A stretch of DNA of 64,000 bases from Streptacidiphilus sp. ASG 303 (lineage in GTDB: Bacteria > Actinomycetota > Actinomycetes > Streptomycetales > Streptomycetaceae): the NCBI RefSeq assembly GCF_020991365.1, contig NZ_JAJLRA010000014.1:90467-154466 (forward strand), given 5' to 3'. Below are positions 51,720-60,472 of the stretch, piece after piece. The translations under genes were made by a program, and so were the position numbers. The notes beneath the pieces are model-generated. The model worked only from the letters and a program-made list of their open reading frames with translations. It was not told the origin of the DNA and did not search any database. Within the stretch, counting starts at the first letter, position 1. The number at the start of each line of letters is the position of its first letter.

Positions 51720-52464
51720 GTGCTCTCCTGACGGTTCGACAGCTGTGGTGGTGCCGGGGACGCGGGGGGCGCGGGACGGTGGTGCGGTGGTGCGGTGCGG
51801 GCAGGCGCGGTCCGCATCCTCTCCCGCGTCCCGGTCGGCCGGGGCGGAACGGCGCCCCGGGCCGGGGGCGCGGGTCGGGGCCGCCGGGCCGGCGGGAACG
51901 GGCGCGTCGGCGGCGGGGCGCGCCTCACCGTGCGGCCGCAGGCTCCTCCCCCGGCCCCGCGGAGCCGACTTACCACGCCGCGCGGCCGGGGCCGGGAACC
52001 GTCCCGCCGCACGGGCCGCGCGCCGCGCCGGGGGCCGGACGGCGGCGCACGGCGGCGCGGGCGGTGCGGCGGCGAGCGGGCACGGCGGTCCCCCGGGGTC
52101 GGCATGGCATGCGCATGGCCGGAGGACCGTACCGCCGGGCGCCCGGGCCGGGCCAGCCTCCGTTCGCTGACAGCGGACCCGGGACCGCGGCCCGCCCTCC
52201 GGCCGCCCGGCCCGGTGCAACGCGAGGCGGCACGACGCAGCCCTGTCCGACGCGAGGCGGTCCGAGGTGGTCCGACGCGGCCCGGCCCGAGGCGAGGCCG
52301 TCCGGCCCGGCGGGGGACGGGCCGGGCGGCGGCGTGCCGCCCGGCCGTCCGGTACGGCGCACGGCGCCGCGTGCGCCGTCCGATGTCCGGTGTTCGGTGG
52401 GGGCGGACACGCGGCCGCAGTGGCTGACAAGTGCGCCGGTCGGCGGGGAGAGTGAAGGTCCGTC
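51720..52464. other. 745-base stretch without a supported gene
   Basis: It lies between divergent wall-hydrolase genes. Open frames exist on both strands, but all have Arg/Pro/Gly shadow composition and no ribosome site. Around 52215-52315 short degenerate units such as GCGAGGCGG and GTCCGACGCG recur. The C39 promoter probably lies near 52420-52440 (TGGCTGACAAGTGC). Confidence 0.5.
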
Positions 52465-53865
52465 ATGAACCCGCCCACCCGTGGAGCGCCCGTGGAGCAG
52501 CCCCCGCTCACCCGCCGCGCCGCCCTGGCCGGCGCGCTCGCCGCAGCCGTCGCCGCCGGCGGTGCCCGCCCCGCGTCCGCCGCCGCCCGGCCCGCCCCGG
52601 CCGGGCGGTCCGGCGCACGTCCGCGGACCCCGGAGGACGCCCCGGTGGACTACCACGCCTGGACGAAGCGCGCCGACTGGCAGTCGGGCACCTCGGCGGG
52701 CGTGCGGGTGGAGCACGTCCACCGCGAGGGGTTCCCCGGGATCGTCCTGGACCGCCCGGCCGGCACCGCCCCCTACACCGACCCGCACACCGGCACCACC
52801 GCCGACTGGGAGTACGCGGTCTGGACCTCCCCCGAGCACCGCCCCGGCTTCGGCGCGAGCGAGATCGTCGCCTCCTGGAACGCCGACACCCCGCCCGGCA
52901 CCTGGATCGAGGTGGAGCTCCAGGGCCGCTACGGCAGCGGCGGCACCACCCCCTGGTACGTGATGGGCCGCTGGGCGTCCGGCGACGGCGACATCCGCCG
53001 CACCTCGGTCGACGGGCAGTCCGACGGGCGCAGCGGCGTCTCCACCGACACCCTGGGGATCACCGACCGGTCGACGGGCCTGCGCCTCACCGCGTACCGG
53101 CTGCGGGCCACCCTGCGCCGCAGGCCCGGCAGCGCCGCCACGCCCCTGGTGCGGCGGATCGGCGCCCTGGCCTCGGACGTCCCCGACCGGTTCACCGTGC
53201 CCGCGTCCGCGCCGCTGGAGCGCCGCGCGGTCGAGCTGGCGGTGCCCCGCTACTCCCAGGAGGTCCACAAGGGGCAGTACCCGCAGTACGACAACGGCGG
53301 CGAGGCCTGGTGCAGCCCGACCTCCTCCGAGATGGTGGTCGAGTCCTGGGGCCGGCGCCCCTCCCCCGCCGACCTGGCCTGGGTGGACCCCTCGTACGCC
53401 GACCCGTCCGTCTGCCACGCGGCCCGCTCGACCTACGACGCCCAGTACGCCGGGTGCGGCAACTGGCCCTTCAACGCCGCCTACGCCGCGTCCTGCGGCC
53501 TGGACGCGCTGGTCACCCGGCTGCGGTCGCTGAACGACGCCGAGCGGCTGGTCCGCGCGGGCATCCCGGTGATCACCTCGCAGTCCTTCCTCGCCGCGGA
53601 GCTGGACGGCGCCGGCTACGGCACGGCCGGGCACCTGATGGCCGTGGTCGGCTTCACCGCCGACGGCGACGTCGTCGCCCACGACCCGGCCGCGCCGGAC
53701 GACGCCGCCGTGCGGCGCGTGTACCGGAGGCGGCAGTTCGAGAACGTCTGGCTCCGGACGAAGCGGTACGACGCCGCGGGGAAGGTCCGCGGCGGCTCCG
53801 GCGGGGTCGTCTACCTGTCCAGGCCGCCGCAGGTGCCGTGGCCCGCCGGCCTCGGCCTCGGCTGA
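52465..53865 (+). CDS. Secreted C39-like cysteine peptidase
   Basis: A 466-residue exported protein. An N-terminal TRRAALAGALAAAVAAGG resembles a Tat/Sec signal. Residues 60-240 form a beta-rich domain with DYHAWTKRADWQSGTSAGV, typical of a family of actinobacterial C39-like proteins. The peptidase core has Cys283 in GGEAWCSPTSSEM, His390 in GTAGHLMAVVGF and Asp407 in AHDPAAP, the papain-like triad order. It lacks an ABC transporter fusion, so it is not a bacteriocin-processing exporter. The ATG at 52465 follows GAAGG. Confidence 0.88.
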   Translation: MNPPTRGAPVEQPPLTRRAALAGALAAAVAAGGARPASAAARPAPAGRSGARPRTPEDAPVDYHAWTKRADWQSGTSAGVRVEHVHREGFPGIVLDRPAGTAPYTDPHTGTTADWEYAVWTSPEHRPGFGASEIVASWNADTPPGTWIEVELQGRYGSGGTTPWYVMGRWASGDGDIRRTSVDGQSDGRSGVSTDTLGITDRSTGLRLTAYRLRATLRRRPGSAATPLVRRIGALASDVPDRFTVPASAPLERRAVELAVPRYSQEVHKGQYPQYDNGGEAWCSPTSSEMVVESWGRRPSPADLAWVDPSYADPSVCHAARSTYDAQYAGCGNWPFNAAYAASCGLDALVTRLRSLNDAERLVRAGIPVITSQSFLAAELDGAGYGTAGHLMAVVGFTADGDVVAHDPAAPDDAAVRRVYRRRQFENVWLRTKRYDAAGKVRGGSGGVVYLSRPPQVPWPAGLGLG

Positions 53866-53919
53866 CGTCCGCGCGGGCGTCCTCCGCCGCGGGCCGGGCC
53901 CCCTGTGCGGGGCCGGGCG

Positions 53920-54390
53920 TCACTCGTCCCGGTACGAGGGCAGCAGCAGGTCCCGCAGCTCGGCGGTGAGCGCGTCGCGCAGCTCGGGACGGCCGTGGAA
54001 CTGGGCGGGGGTGTTCTGCAGGAGCACGATCCGCCACTGCCCGCCGGTCCGGGCGGCGACGACCGTCTGGAGGGCGTTGAGCTCCGGCTTGAGGTCGGAC
54101 TCGCCCGCCGGGACGAGCCCGGCGACGGCGTGGAGGAGCGCGGTGTCCGGGCCGAGCAGCCGCACGTCCCGCACCTTGGCGACGTAGGAGGGCGTGGTGT
54201 GGTGGGCGAAGAGGTGGGCCATGTCGGCGGCGATCCCGGCCCGCCCGCAGTGGCGGCTGCCGTCGAAGCCGATCACCTCGCCGTCCTCGGCGAAGGGGGC
54301 GGCCATCGCGTCCGCGTCGCGCGCGTCCCAGCCCTCCAGCAGCGCCCGGTAGAGCTCGCGGACCGCCCGGGCGTCCTCGTCGGTGGCCAT
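53920..54390 (-). CDS. SnoaL/NTF2-like protein (SgcJ/EcaC type)
   Basis: A 156-residue NTF2-fold protein of the SgcJ/EcaC oxidoreductase-like family: RELYRALLEGWDARDADAMAAPFAEDGEVIGFDGSRHCGRAGIAADMAHLF, then VRLLGPDTALLHAVAGLVPAGESDLKPELNALQTVVAAR. Often found with antibiotic biosynthesis, but no such genes are nearby. The ATG at 54390 follows GGAGGACC. Confidence 0.85.
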   Translation of the reverse strand: MATDEDARAVRELYRALLEGWDARDADAMAAPFAEDGEVIGFDGSRHCGRAGIAADMAHLFAHHTTPSYVAKVRDVRLLGPDTALLHAVAGLVPAGESDLKPELNALQTVVAARTGGQWRIVLLQNTPAQFHGRPELRDALTAELRDLLLPSYRDE

Positions 54391-54555
54391 GGCCGGTCCT
54401 CCTCGCGGTGTGCGCCTGCCGGTCAGCCTAGCCCCGCCCTGGCTGCGGCGCGTGGCGGGCCGCAGGGCCCCGCGGACCGCCCCCGGACGCGGTCCGGGGG
54501 CGGTCCGGGGAGCGCTCCGGGGGCGCGCCGGCCGGGGCGGGGCGAGGATGGCGGT

Positions 54556-54927
54556 ATGGGCAGCATCGACGAGTACGGCGGCGGGCAGGGCCCGTCGGCC
54601 GACGTGCTGGTGGTGACGACCAACGGCATCCCGGGCTGCCGGGTCGACCGGGTGCTGGGCGAGGTGTTCGGCCTCACCGTGCGCTCCCGGCACCTCGGCA
54701 GCCAGCTCGGCGCGAGCCTCAAGTCGCTGGTCGGCGGCGAGCTGCGGGGTCTGACCAAGACCCTGGTGGAGAGCCGCAACGAGGCCATGGCCAGGCTGGA
54801 GGAGCAGGCCCGCGCCCGGGGTGCGAACGCGGTCCTGGCCATGCGGTTCGACGTGACCGAGGCGGCCGACCTGGGGACCGAGATCTGCGCCTACGGCACC
54901 GCCGTGGTGGTCAGCCGGACGAGCTGA
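54556..54927 (+). CDS. YbjQ/UPF0145 family protein
   Basis: A 123-residue YbjQ-family protein: VLVVTTNGIPGCRVDRVLGEVFGLTVRSRHLG, then LVESRNEAMARLEEQARARGANAVLAMRFDV and ICAYGTAVVV. The family forms pentamers and has no settled role. The ATG at 54556 follows GAGG. Its last 17 bases overlap the end of the convergent PLP-lyase gene. Confidence 0.88.
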   Translation: MGSIDEYGGGQGPSADVLVVTTNGIPGCRVDRVLGEVFGLTVRSRHLGSQLGASLKSLVGGELRGLTKTLVESRNEAMARLEEQARARGANAVLAMRFDVTEAADLGTEICAYGTAVVVSRTS

Positions 54928-56200
54928 CCAGGTCGGGCGCGACGGCCCCGGGGGCGGGCGCCGCCGGAGCCGGCACGGCCGGGACGGCCGCCGGGGCGGG
55001 GCCGTCCGCCGCGAGGGCCGCGCCGAGGGCCGCCGCGAGGTCGTCCAGCAGGTCCTGCGGGTCCTCCAGGCCCACCGAGAGGCGCAGCAGCCCCGGGTCG
55101 GGCCGCGCCCCGGCCTCGACCGGCCGGTGGGTGAGCGCGGCCGGGACCTGGATGAGGCTGGAGACGCCGCCGAGCGAGACCGCGTGGGTGACCAGGCGGC
55201 AGCCCGCCGCCACCCGGCCGGCCGCAGCCGCGCCGCCCTCGACGGAGAAGGCGAGGACCGAGCCGGGCAGCTCCATCTGGCGGCCCAGCACACCCGCCGG
55301 GTCGGTGCCCGGCAGTCCGGGGAAGTGCACCCGGACCACGCCGGGCAGGGCGGCGAGCCGCTCGGCGAGCACCTGCGCGCCCGCGCTCTGGTGGCGCACC
55401 CGCAGCGGCAGGGTCTGCAGGCCGCGGTGGAGGAGGTAGGCGGAGAGCGGGTGCAGGATGCCGCCGGTGACGGCGCGCACCGAGCGCAGGCGGGCGGCCC
55501 ACTCGGGGCCGCAGGCGACGGCGCCGGCCAGGACGTCCCCGTGGCCGCCGAGGTACTTCGTGGCACTGTGCAGCACGAGGTCGGCGCCGTGGCGGCCCGG
55601 CTTCTGCAGCACGGGCGTGGCGAAGGTGTTGTCGACCAGCAGCGGCACGCGCCCGCCGCCGGGGCGGTCGCACTGCGCGGCGACGGCGGCGATGTCGACC
55701 AGTTCCAGGGTGGGGTTGGCGGGGGTCTCCAGGACGACCAGGCCGGTGTCGGGGCGCAGCGCGGCGGCGACGGTGTGCGGCTCGGCCCAGGTGACCCCGG
55801 TGCCGAGCAGGCCGGTGGCGAGGAGGTGGTCGGTGCCGCCGTACAGGGGGCGGACCGCGACGACGTGGCCCTGCCCGGCGGCGCGGGCGGCGGTGAGGCA
55901 GGCGGCGAGGGCGGCCATGCCGGAGGCGAAGGCGACGGCCTCGGGCAGCTCCTCCAGCTCGGCGAGGGCGTCCTCGAAGCGGGCGGTGGTGGGGTTCCAC
56001 AGCCGCTGGTAGACGTGGCTGTGGTCCGGGCCGGGGCGGCCGCCGGTCGCCAGCACCTCGTAGGCATCGCCGCCGGGGCCGACGCCGGGCAGCGGGTTGG
56101 TGGTGGAGAGGTCGATGGACGGCACGTGGACGCCCGCGTCGTGCAGGCCGGTGCGGCCTGCGTGGACGGCGGCGGTGTCGGGGCGGCGGCGCTGCGGCAT
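54911..56200 (-). CDS. Cystathionine gamma-lyase/synthase-type PLP enzyme
   Basis: A 429-residue Cys/Met-metabolism PLP enzyme. PLP contacts are visible at YQRLWNPTT (residues 64-72), ASGMAAL near 92-98, LVDNTFATP near 188-196, and the cofactor lysine Lys215 in HSATKYLGGHGD. It may be a gamma-lyase or methionine gamma-lyase-like enzyme; synthase and lyase cannot be told apart by eye. The ATG at 56200 follows GGGAGGACC. An Ala/Pro tail extends about 35 residues. It diverges from an Lrp regulator over 161 bases, its likely controller. Confidence 0.9.
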   Translation of the reverse strand: MPQRRRPDTAAVHAGRTGLHDAGVHVPSIDLSTTNPLPGVGPGGDAYEVLATGGRPGPDHSHVYQRLWNPTTARFEDALAELEELPEAVAFASGMAALAACLTAARAAGQGHVVAVRPLYGGTDHLLATGLLGTGVTWAEPHTVAAALRPDTGLVVLETPANPTLELVDIAAVAAQCDRPGGGRVPLLVDNTFATPVLQKPGRHGADLVLHSATKYLGGHGDVLAGAVACGPEWAARLRSVRAVTGGILHPLSAYLLHRGLQTLPLRVRHQSAGAQVLAERLAALPGVVRVHFPGLPGTDPAGVLGRQMELPGSVLAFSVEGGAAAAGRVAAGCRLVTHAVSLGGVSSLIQVPAALTHRPVEAGARPDPGLLRLSVGLEDPQDLLDDLAAALGAALAADGPAPAAVPAVPAPAAPAPGAVAPDLVSSSG

Positions 56201-56361
56201 GGCGGGTCCTCCCGGTGGGGGCGCGGCCGGCGGGGTGCGGCCGGCGCGGGTGGCGCGCCTCACAGGGTGGAGGACTTCCGGCCCTCCCCGGGACCGCGCC
56301 GCACGATGTTCGGCAGAAGGCGTCCGGCTCTTGCTCTTCTTCGGTGCACCGGGTCACCATC

Positions 56362-56847
56362 GTGCCCGTGCCGAACGAACGACACCCCGAGCTGGCCCCC
56401 GTCGACCGGGCCATCCTCCGGGTGCTCAGCGAGAACGCCCGCACCCCGAACAAGGCCGTGGCGGAGGCGGTCGGCATCGCGCCGTCGACCTGCCTGACCC
56501 GGATCCGGTCGCTGTGCAAGCGCGGGGTCATCCGGGGCTTCCGCACGGAGGTGGACCCGGGGGCGCTGGGCCTGGGCGTCCAGGCGATGATCGCGGTGCG
56601 GCTGCACTCGCACGCGCCCCGGCACGTGGACGCCTTCGTCCGCGGCGCGCCCGCCCTGCCCGGCGTGCTGGCCGTCTTCCACGTCTCGGGGCCCGACGAC
56701 TACCTGCTGCACGTGGCGGCGGCGGACACGGCGGCGCTGCGCGACTTCGTCCTGCAGCACCTCACGGCCCATCCGGCGGTGCAGCAGGCCCGGACGAGCC
56801 TCATCTTCGGCCAGGTCCGGGGCGCGGCGGCCGACGCGGTGGAGTAG
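56362..56847 (+). CDS. Lrp/AsnC-family regulator
   Basis: A 161-residue feast/famine regulator: HTH LAPVDRAILRVLSENARTPNKAVAEAVGIAPSTCLTRIRSLCKRGVIRGF and a RAM ligand domain with HVSGPDDYLLHVAAADTAALRDFV. Start GTG at 56362 or 56368, both without a clear Shine-Dalgarno. The ligand is probably an amino acid. The divergent PLP enzyme is the predicted target. Confidence 0.9.
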   Translation: MPVPNERHPELAPVDRAILRVLSENARTPNKAVAEAVGIAPSTCLTRIRSLCKRGVIRGFRTEVDPGALGLGVQAMIAVRLHSHAPRHVDAFVRGAPALPGVLAVFHVSGPDDYLLHVAAADTAALRDFVLQHLTAHPAVQQARTSLIFGQVRGAAADAVE

Positions 56848-56908
56848 GGCCGCGCCGGAGCAGGGCCGCGCCCGCCCGTCCCGGCCCGCCGCTCCCCGGG
56901 TGCGGGGG

Positions 56909-57496
56909 TCAGGGCCGCAGGGCGGCGAGGACGAGGTCGACGGCGTGCTCGGCCCAGTCCGGGCGGGCGCGGCCCGCGGCGAGGTAGTCGGCGTAGAACG
57001 GGCCGAGGAGGGCGGATACCGCGCCCTCGAGGTCGGCGTCGGCGCGGACCGCGCCGGCGTCCCGGGCCCGCTCCAGCAGCTCGCGCAGCAGCGCCCGGCG
57101 GGGCAGCACGGTGCGCTCGCGCAGCAGGGCGAGCAGTTCGGGGGTATGGGCCTCCTCGGCGAGGCAGGTCCCGATGAGCGCCATGCCGCGGACCCGCTCC
57201 ACGGTCGCGGCGAAGTCCCGCAGCACGGCGACCAGGTCCTCGCGGACTTCCCCGCGCGGCGGCGGCGCGTCGGCCATCCGGGCGCCGGCGAGGGCCGCGG
57301 TCAGCAGGTCGGCCTTGGTCCTCCAGCGCAGGTGGATGGTGGACTTGCTCACCCCGGCGGCGGCGGCGACCTGGTCGAGGGTCATCCGGACGTACCCCTG
57401 GGAGGCCAGGAGTTCCAGGGCGGCCCGCAGGATCGCCTCGTCCTTGGCCGCCGACCTGGGACGCCCGGCGCCCCGCCCGGTCTTCGTCTCGCGCAT
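56909..57496 (-). CDS. TetR-family repressor
   Basis: A 195-residue TetR regulator: GRPRSAAKDEAILRAALELLASQGYVRMTLDQVAAAAGVSKSTIHLRWRTKADLLTAAL at residues 10-68 is the DNA-binding domain, followed by a helical ligand-binding domain. It diverges from the flavin monooxygenase gene over 64 bases containing a 20-bp dyad, so it most likely represses that gene and itself. Confidence 0.9.
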   Translation of the reverse strand: MRETKTGRGAGRPRSAAKDEAILRAALELLASQGYVRMTLDQVAAAAGVSKSTIHLRWRTKADLLTAALAGARMADAPPPRGEVREDLVAVLRDFAATVERVRGMALIGTCLAEEAHTPELLALLRERTVLPRRALLRELLERARDAGAVRADADLEGAVSALLGPFYADYLAAGRARPDWAEHAVDLVLAALRP

Positions 57497-57531
57497 CCCC
57501 GCAGGATAGGCGCCCCGGGGGCGGACGGAAG

Positions 57532-57551
57532 ACACCGCCCGGCGCCGGTGT
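57532..57551. promoter_or_regulatory. TetR-type operator dyad
   Basis: ACACCG (57532-57537) and CGGTGT (57546-57551) are perfect arms around an 8-base G+C-rich centre, in the 64-base gap between the divergent TetR and monooxygenase genes. It lies right at the monooxygenase start. Confidence 0.6.
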
Positions 57552-57560
57552 TGCAGGGGC

Positions 57561-58751
57561 GTGACCGCTTCCGCAGAAGAGAACAGGCCCGGGACGGCCC
57601 CCGCGCGGCCGGACGCCGCCGGGGCGGGCTCCGACGGGACGGACCCCGCGGCGGCCGCCGCCGCCCCGGTGGACGTGGTCGTGGTCGGCGCCGGGCAGGC
57701 CGGGCTGTCGGCCGCGTACCACCTGCTGCGGCGGGGCTTCGCGCCCGGGGACGGCTTCGTGGTGCTGGACGCCGACGACGCCCCCGGGGGGGCGTGGCGC
57801 CACCGCTCCCCCAGCCTCACCATGGCGGCGGTCCACGGATTCCACAACCTGCCGGGCCTGCCGCTGCCGCCCTCCGCCCCGGACCGCCCGGCGCGCGAGG
57901 CGGTGCCGGAGTACTTCGCCGCGTACGAGCGCACCCACGGCCTGCCCGTGCTGCGGCCGGTGCGGGTGCGGGCCGTGCGGCCGGAGCCGGACGGGACGGC
58001 CGGTCCCGGCGGGCGGCCCGGCGGCCGGCTGCTCGTGGAGACGGACGCGGGCGCCTGGTCGGCGCGGGCGCTGGTGAACGCCACCGGCACCTGGACCCGG
58101 CCGTTCGTGCCGTACGTCCCCGGCGCGGAGCTGTTCCGGGGCCGCCTGCTGCACTACGCGGAGTACCGCGGCCCGGAGGACTTCCGCGGCCTGCGGGTGG
58201 CGGTGGTCGGCGGCGGGGCGTCGGCGGTGCAGGTGCTGGCCGAGACGGCGGCGGTCGCGGAGACCCTCTGGGTGACCCGGCGGCCGCCCGTCTTCCGCGA
58301 CGGGCCCTTCACCCCGGAGGCGGGGCGGGCGGCGGTGGCCCTGGTCGAGCAGCGGGTGCGGGAGGGGCTGCCCGCCCGGAGCGTCGTGGGCGTGACCGGG
58401 CTGACGGACAGTCCGGCGCTGCGGCGCGCCAGGGAGCTGGGCGCACTGGAGCGGCAGCCGATGTTCGACCGGATGACGGCGACCGGCGTGGCCTGGGCCG
58501 ACGGGCGCACGGCGGACGTCGACGCGGTGGTGTGGGCGACCGGCTTCCGCCCGGCCGTCGGCCACCTGGCCCCGCTGGGGCTGCGGGAGCCCGGCGGCGG
58601 CATCCGGCTGGAGGGCACCCGGGCGGCGGCCGACCCCCGGGTGCACCTGGTCGGGTACGGGCCGTCCGCCAGCACCGTCGGCGCCACCCGGGCCGGGCGG
58701 GCCGCCGCCCGTGAGCTGCACGGACTGCTGCGGGCGCCCGTGGCGGTGTGA
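57561..58751 (+). CDS. Flavin-containing monooxygenase/NAD(P)-binding oxidoreductase
   Basis: A 396-residue class B flavoprotein: FAD motif GAGQAGLSAAY near residues 43-53 and NADPH motif GGGASAVQV near 212-220. The FxGxxxHxxxY-type identifying stretch appears as LFRGRLLHYAEYRGPEDF. ATGF near 328 closes the fold. A 35-residue Ala/Pro/Asp tail precedes the FAD site. Substrate unknown. The GTG at 57561 follows AGGGGC. Predicted to be derepressed when the TetR ligand is present. Confidence 0.87.
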   Translation: MTASAEENRPGTAPARPDAAGAGSDGTDPAAAAAAPVDVVVVGAGQAGLSAAYHLLRRGFAPGDGFVVLDADDAPGGAWRHRSPSLTMAAVHGFHNLPGLPLPPSAPDRPAREAVPEYFAAYERTHGLPVLRPVRVRAVRPEPDGTAGPGGRPGGRLLVETDAGAWSARALVNATGTWTRPFVPYVPGAELFRGRLLHYAEYRGPEDFRGLRVAVVGGGASAVQVLAETAAVAETLWVTRRPPVFRDGPFTPEAGRAAVALVEQRVREGLPARSVVGVTGLTDSPALRRARELGALERQPMFDRMTATGVAWADGRTADVDAVVWATGFRPAVGHLAPLGLREPGGGIRLEGTRAAADPRVHLVGYGPSASTVGATRAGRAAARELHGLLRAPVAV

Positions 58752-58815
58752 CCGGCCCGGCGGGGGCGGCGGTACCCGCGGGGGCGGCCGGACCCGCCGC
58801 GCACCGGCCGGCGCG

Positions 58816-58845
58816 GCCGGACCGGCCTGCGGCGGCCGGTCCGGC
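58816..58845. terminator. Terminator between monooxygenase gene and paa operon
   Basis: Perfect 12-base arms GCCGGACCGGCC and GGCCGGTCCGGC with a 6-base loop, ending 3 bases before the paaE stop. Confidence 0.8.
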
Positions 58846-58847
58846 GC

Positions 58848-59951
58848 TCAGCGGTCGTAGTCGACCGTCACCCGCGCGGAGACGGGCAGCGACTGGCAGG
58901 TGAGGACGTAGCCCGCCTCGACCTCGGCCTCCTCCAGGGCGAAGTTCCGCCGCATCCGCACCTCGCCGTCGACCACCAGCGCCCGGCAGGTGCCGCACAC
59001 CCCGCCCTTGCAGGCGAAGGGCAGGTCGGGCCGGGAGCGCTGCGCCCCGTCGAGCAGCGTGCGGTCGCGGGGCAGGCGCAGCTCCGTGGCGCGGCCGTCG
59101 AGGACCACGGTCACCTCGCTCACCGGCCCGGCCGGGGCGCCGTCGCCGGTACGGGCCGGCGGCTCGGGCGGCAGCTCGTCCTCGGCGTGGAAGAGCTCAC
59201 GGTGGACGCGGTCCCCCGGCACGCCGAGCGCGGCGAGCAGCTCCCGGGCGCCGTCCACCATCGTGTGCGGGCCGCACAGCCACCAGTGGTCGACGGCGGG
59301 CACCTCGACGAACGCCTCCAGCAGCGCCGCGAGCCGGTCCCGGTCGAGGCGGCCGGTGAGCAGCTCGGCGTCGCGCGCCTCGCGGGAGAGGACGTGCAGG
59401 AGCTGGAAGCGGGCCGGGAAGCGGTCCTTGAGGTCGGCCAGCTCGTCGGCGAACATCACGGTGCCGGTGTGCCGGTTCCCGTACAGGAGCACGACCTCGG
59501 AGGAGTCGTCGGCGGCCAGCACGGAGGCCGCGATGGAGAGCATCGGCGTGATGCCGGAGCCCGCCGCGAGCAGCACGTGCACGCCGGGCCGCCCGGTCTC
59601 GGGGGTGAAGGAGCCGCTGGGCGGCAGCACGTCGACGGTGTCGCCGGGCCGGGCGCCGTCCACCAGCCAGGAGGAGAACAGGCCGCCGGGCACCAGCCGG
59701 GCGGCGATCCGCAGCGGGCCGCCCGCCGGGGAGCAGACGGAGTACGAGCGCCGCTCGTCGCGGCCGCCGTCGGTGCGGCGCAGCGTCACGCACTGCCCCG
59801 GGCGGAAGGCGTAGTCGGCGGCCAGCTCCTCGGGCACCTCGAAGCGGACCGCGACCGCGTCCTCGCACAGCCGCTCCACCTCGGTGATCCGCAGCGGGTG
59901 GAAGGCGGGCCGCCGGCGGGCGGGCCGGGCGGGCGCGGCGGGAGCGGACAT
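58848..59951 (-). CDS. paaE: Phenylacetyl-CoA epoxidase reductase subunit PaaE
   Basis: A 367-residue FAD/NADPH reductase with a C-terminal plant-type [2Fe-2S] ferredoxin domain that feeds electrons to the PaaABC epoxidase. Landmarks are ERRSYSVCSP (FAD contact RxYS), LLAAGSGITPMLS (NADPH) and the cluster cysteines in CKGGVCGTC and the later LTCQ. The ATG shares one base with the paaD stop (TGATG). Confidence 0.95.
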   Translation of the reverse strand: MSAPAAPARPARRRPAFHPLRITEVERLCEDAVAVRFEVPEELAADYAFRPGQCVTLRRTDGGRDERRSYSVCSPAGGPLRIAARLVPGGLFSSWLVDGARPGDTVDVLPPSGSFTPETGRPGVHVLLAAGSGITPMLSIAASVLAADDSSEVVLLYGNRHTGTVMFADELADLKDRFPARFQLLHVLSREARDAELLTGRLDRDRLAALLEAFVEVPAVDHWWLCGPHTMVDGARELLAALGVPGDRVHRELFHAEDELPPEPPARTGDGAPAGPVSEVTVVLDGRATELRLPRDRTLLDGAQRSRPDLPFACKGGVCGTCRALVVDGEVRMRRNFALEEAEVEAGYVLTCQSLPVSARVTVDYDR

Positions 59952-60472
59952 CAGATCTCCTTGACGTACTCGAACGGCTCCAGGCAGGCGCGGCAGCGCC
60001 ACAGCGCCTTGCAGGAGGTGGAGCCGAAGCGGGACAGCTCCTCGGTGTCGGCCGCGCCGCACCGGGGGCAGGCGACCGCCGGGCGCCGCACGGACAGGGA
60101 CACGGGCACCGGGCCCGCGGTGCGGGCCGGGGCCGGGCCGGGCGGGGCGATGCCGGCCTCGGCGAGGCGGCGGCGGCCCTCGGGGGTGATCCGGTCGCTG
60201 CTCCACGGCGGGTCCAGCCGGGTGCGGACCCGCACGTCGGCGAAGCCCGCCGCGCGCAGGGCCGCGTCCAGGTCGGAGGCCATCTCGGCCATCGCGGGGC
60301 AGCCGGAGTAGGTGGGGGTGATCCAGGCGGTCACCGCGCCGGCGTCGTCGACCTCGACGCCCGCGAGGACCCCGAGGTCGGCGAGGGTGAGCACCGGCAG
60401 CTCGGGGTCGCGGACGGCCCCGGCGGCGGCCTCGGCCGCCGCCAGGCGCTCCTGCGTGCCGGCGCCGGTCAC
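59951..60472 (-). CDS. paaD: Phenylacetyl-CoA epoxidase assembly protein PaaD
   Basis: A 173-residue PaaD of the DUF59/MIP18 iron-sulfur assembly group: RDPELPVLTLADLGVL near residues 22-37 and TPTYSGCPAMAEM near 52-64, which includes the cluster-handling cysteine. The C-terminus adds a zinc-ribbon-like ACPRCGAADTEELSRFGSTSCKALWRCRACLEPFEY with four CxxC-type cysteines. The GTG at 60472 overlaps the paaC stop by GTGA. Confidence 0.95.
   Translation of the reverse strand: MTGAGTQERLAAAEAAAGAVRDPELPVLTLADLGVLAGVEVDDAGAVTAWITPTYSGCPAMAEMASDLDAALRAAGFADVRVRTRLDPPWSSDRITPEGRRRLAEAGIAPPGPAPARTAGPVPVSLSVRRPAVACPRCGAADTEELSRFGSTSCKALWRCRACLEPFEYVKEI

Noticed and set aside
51720..52464. Coding genes in the 745-base gap
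   Set aside because: All frames have shadow composition and no ribosome sites; only degenerate short repeats were seen.
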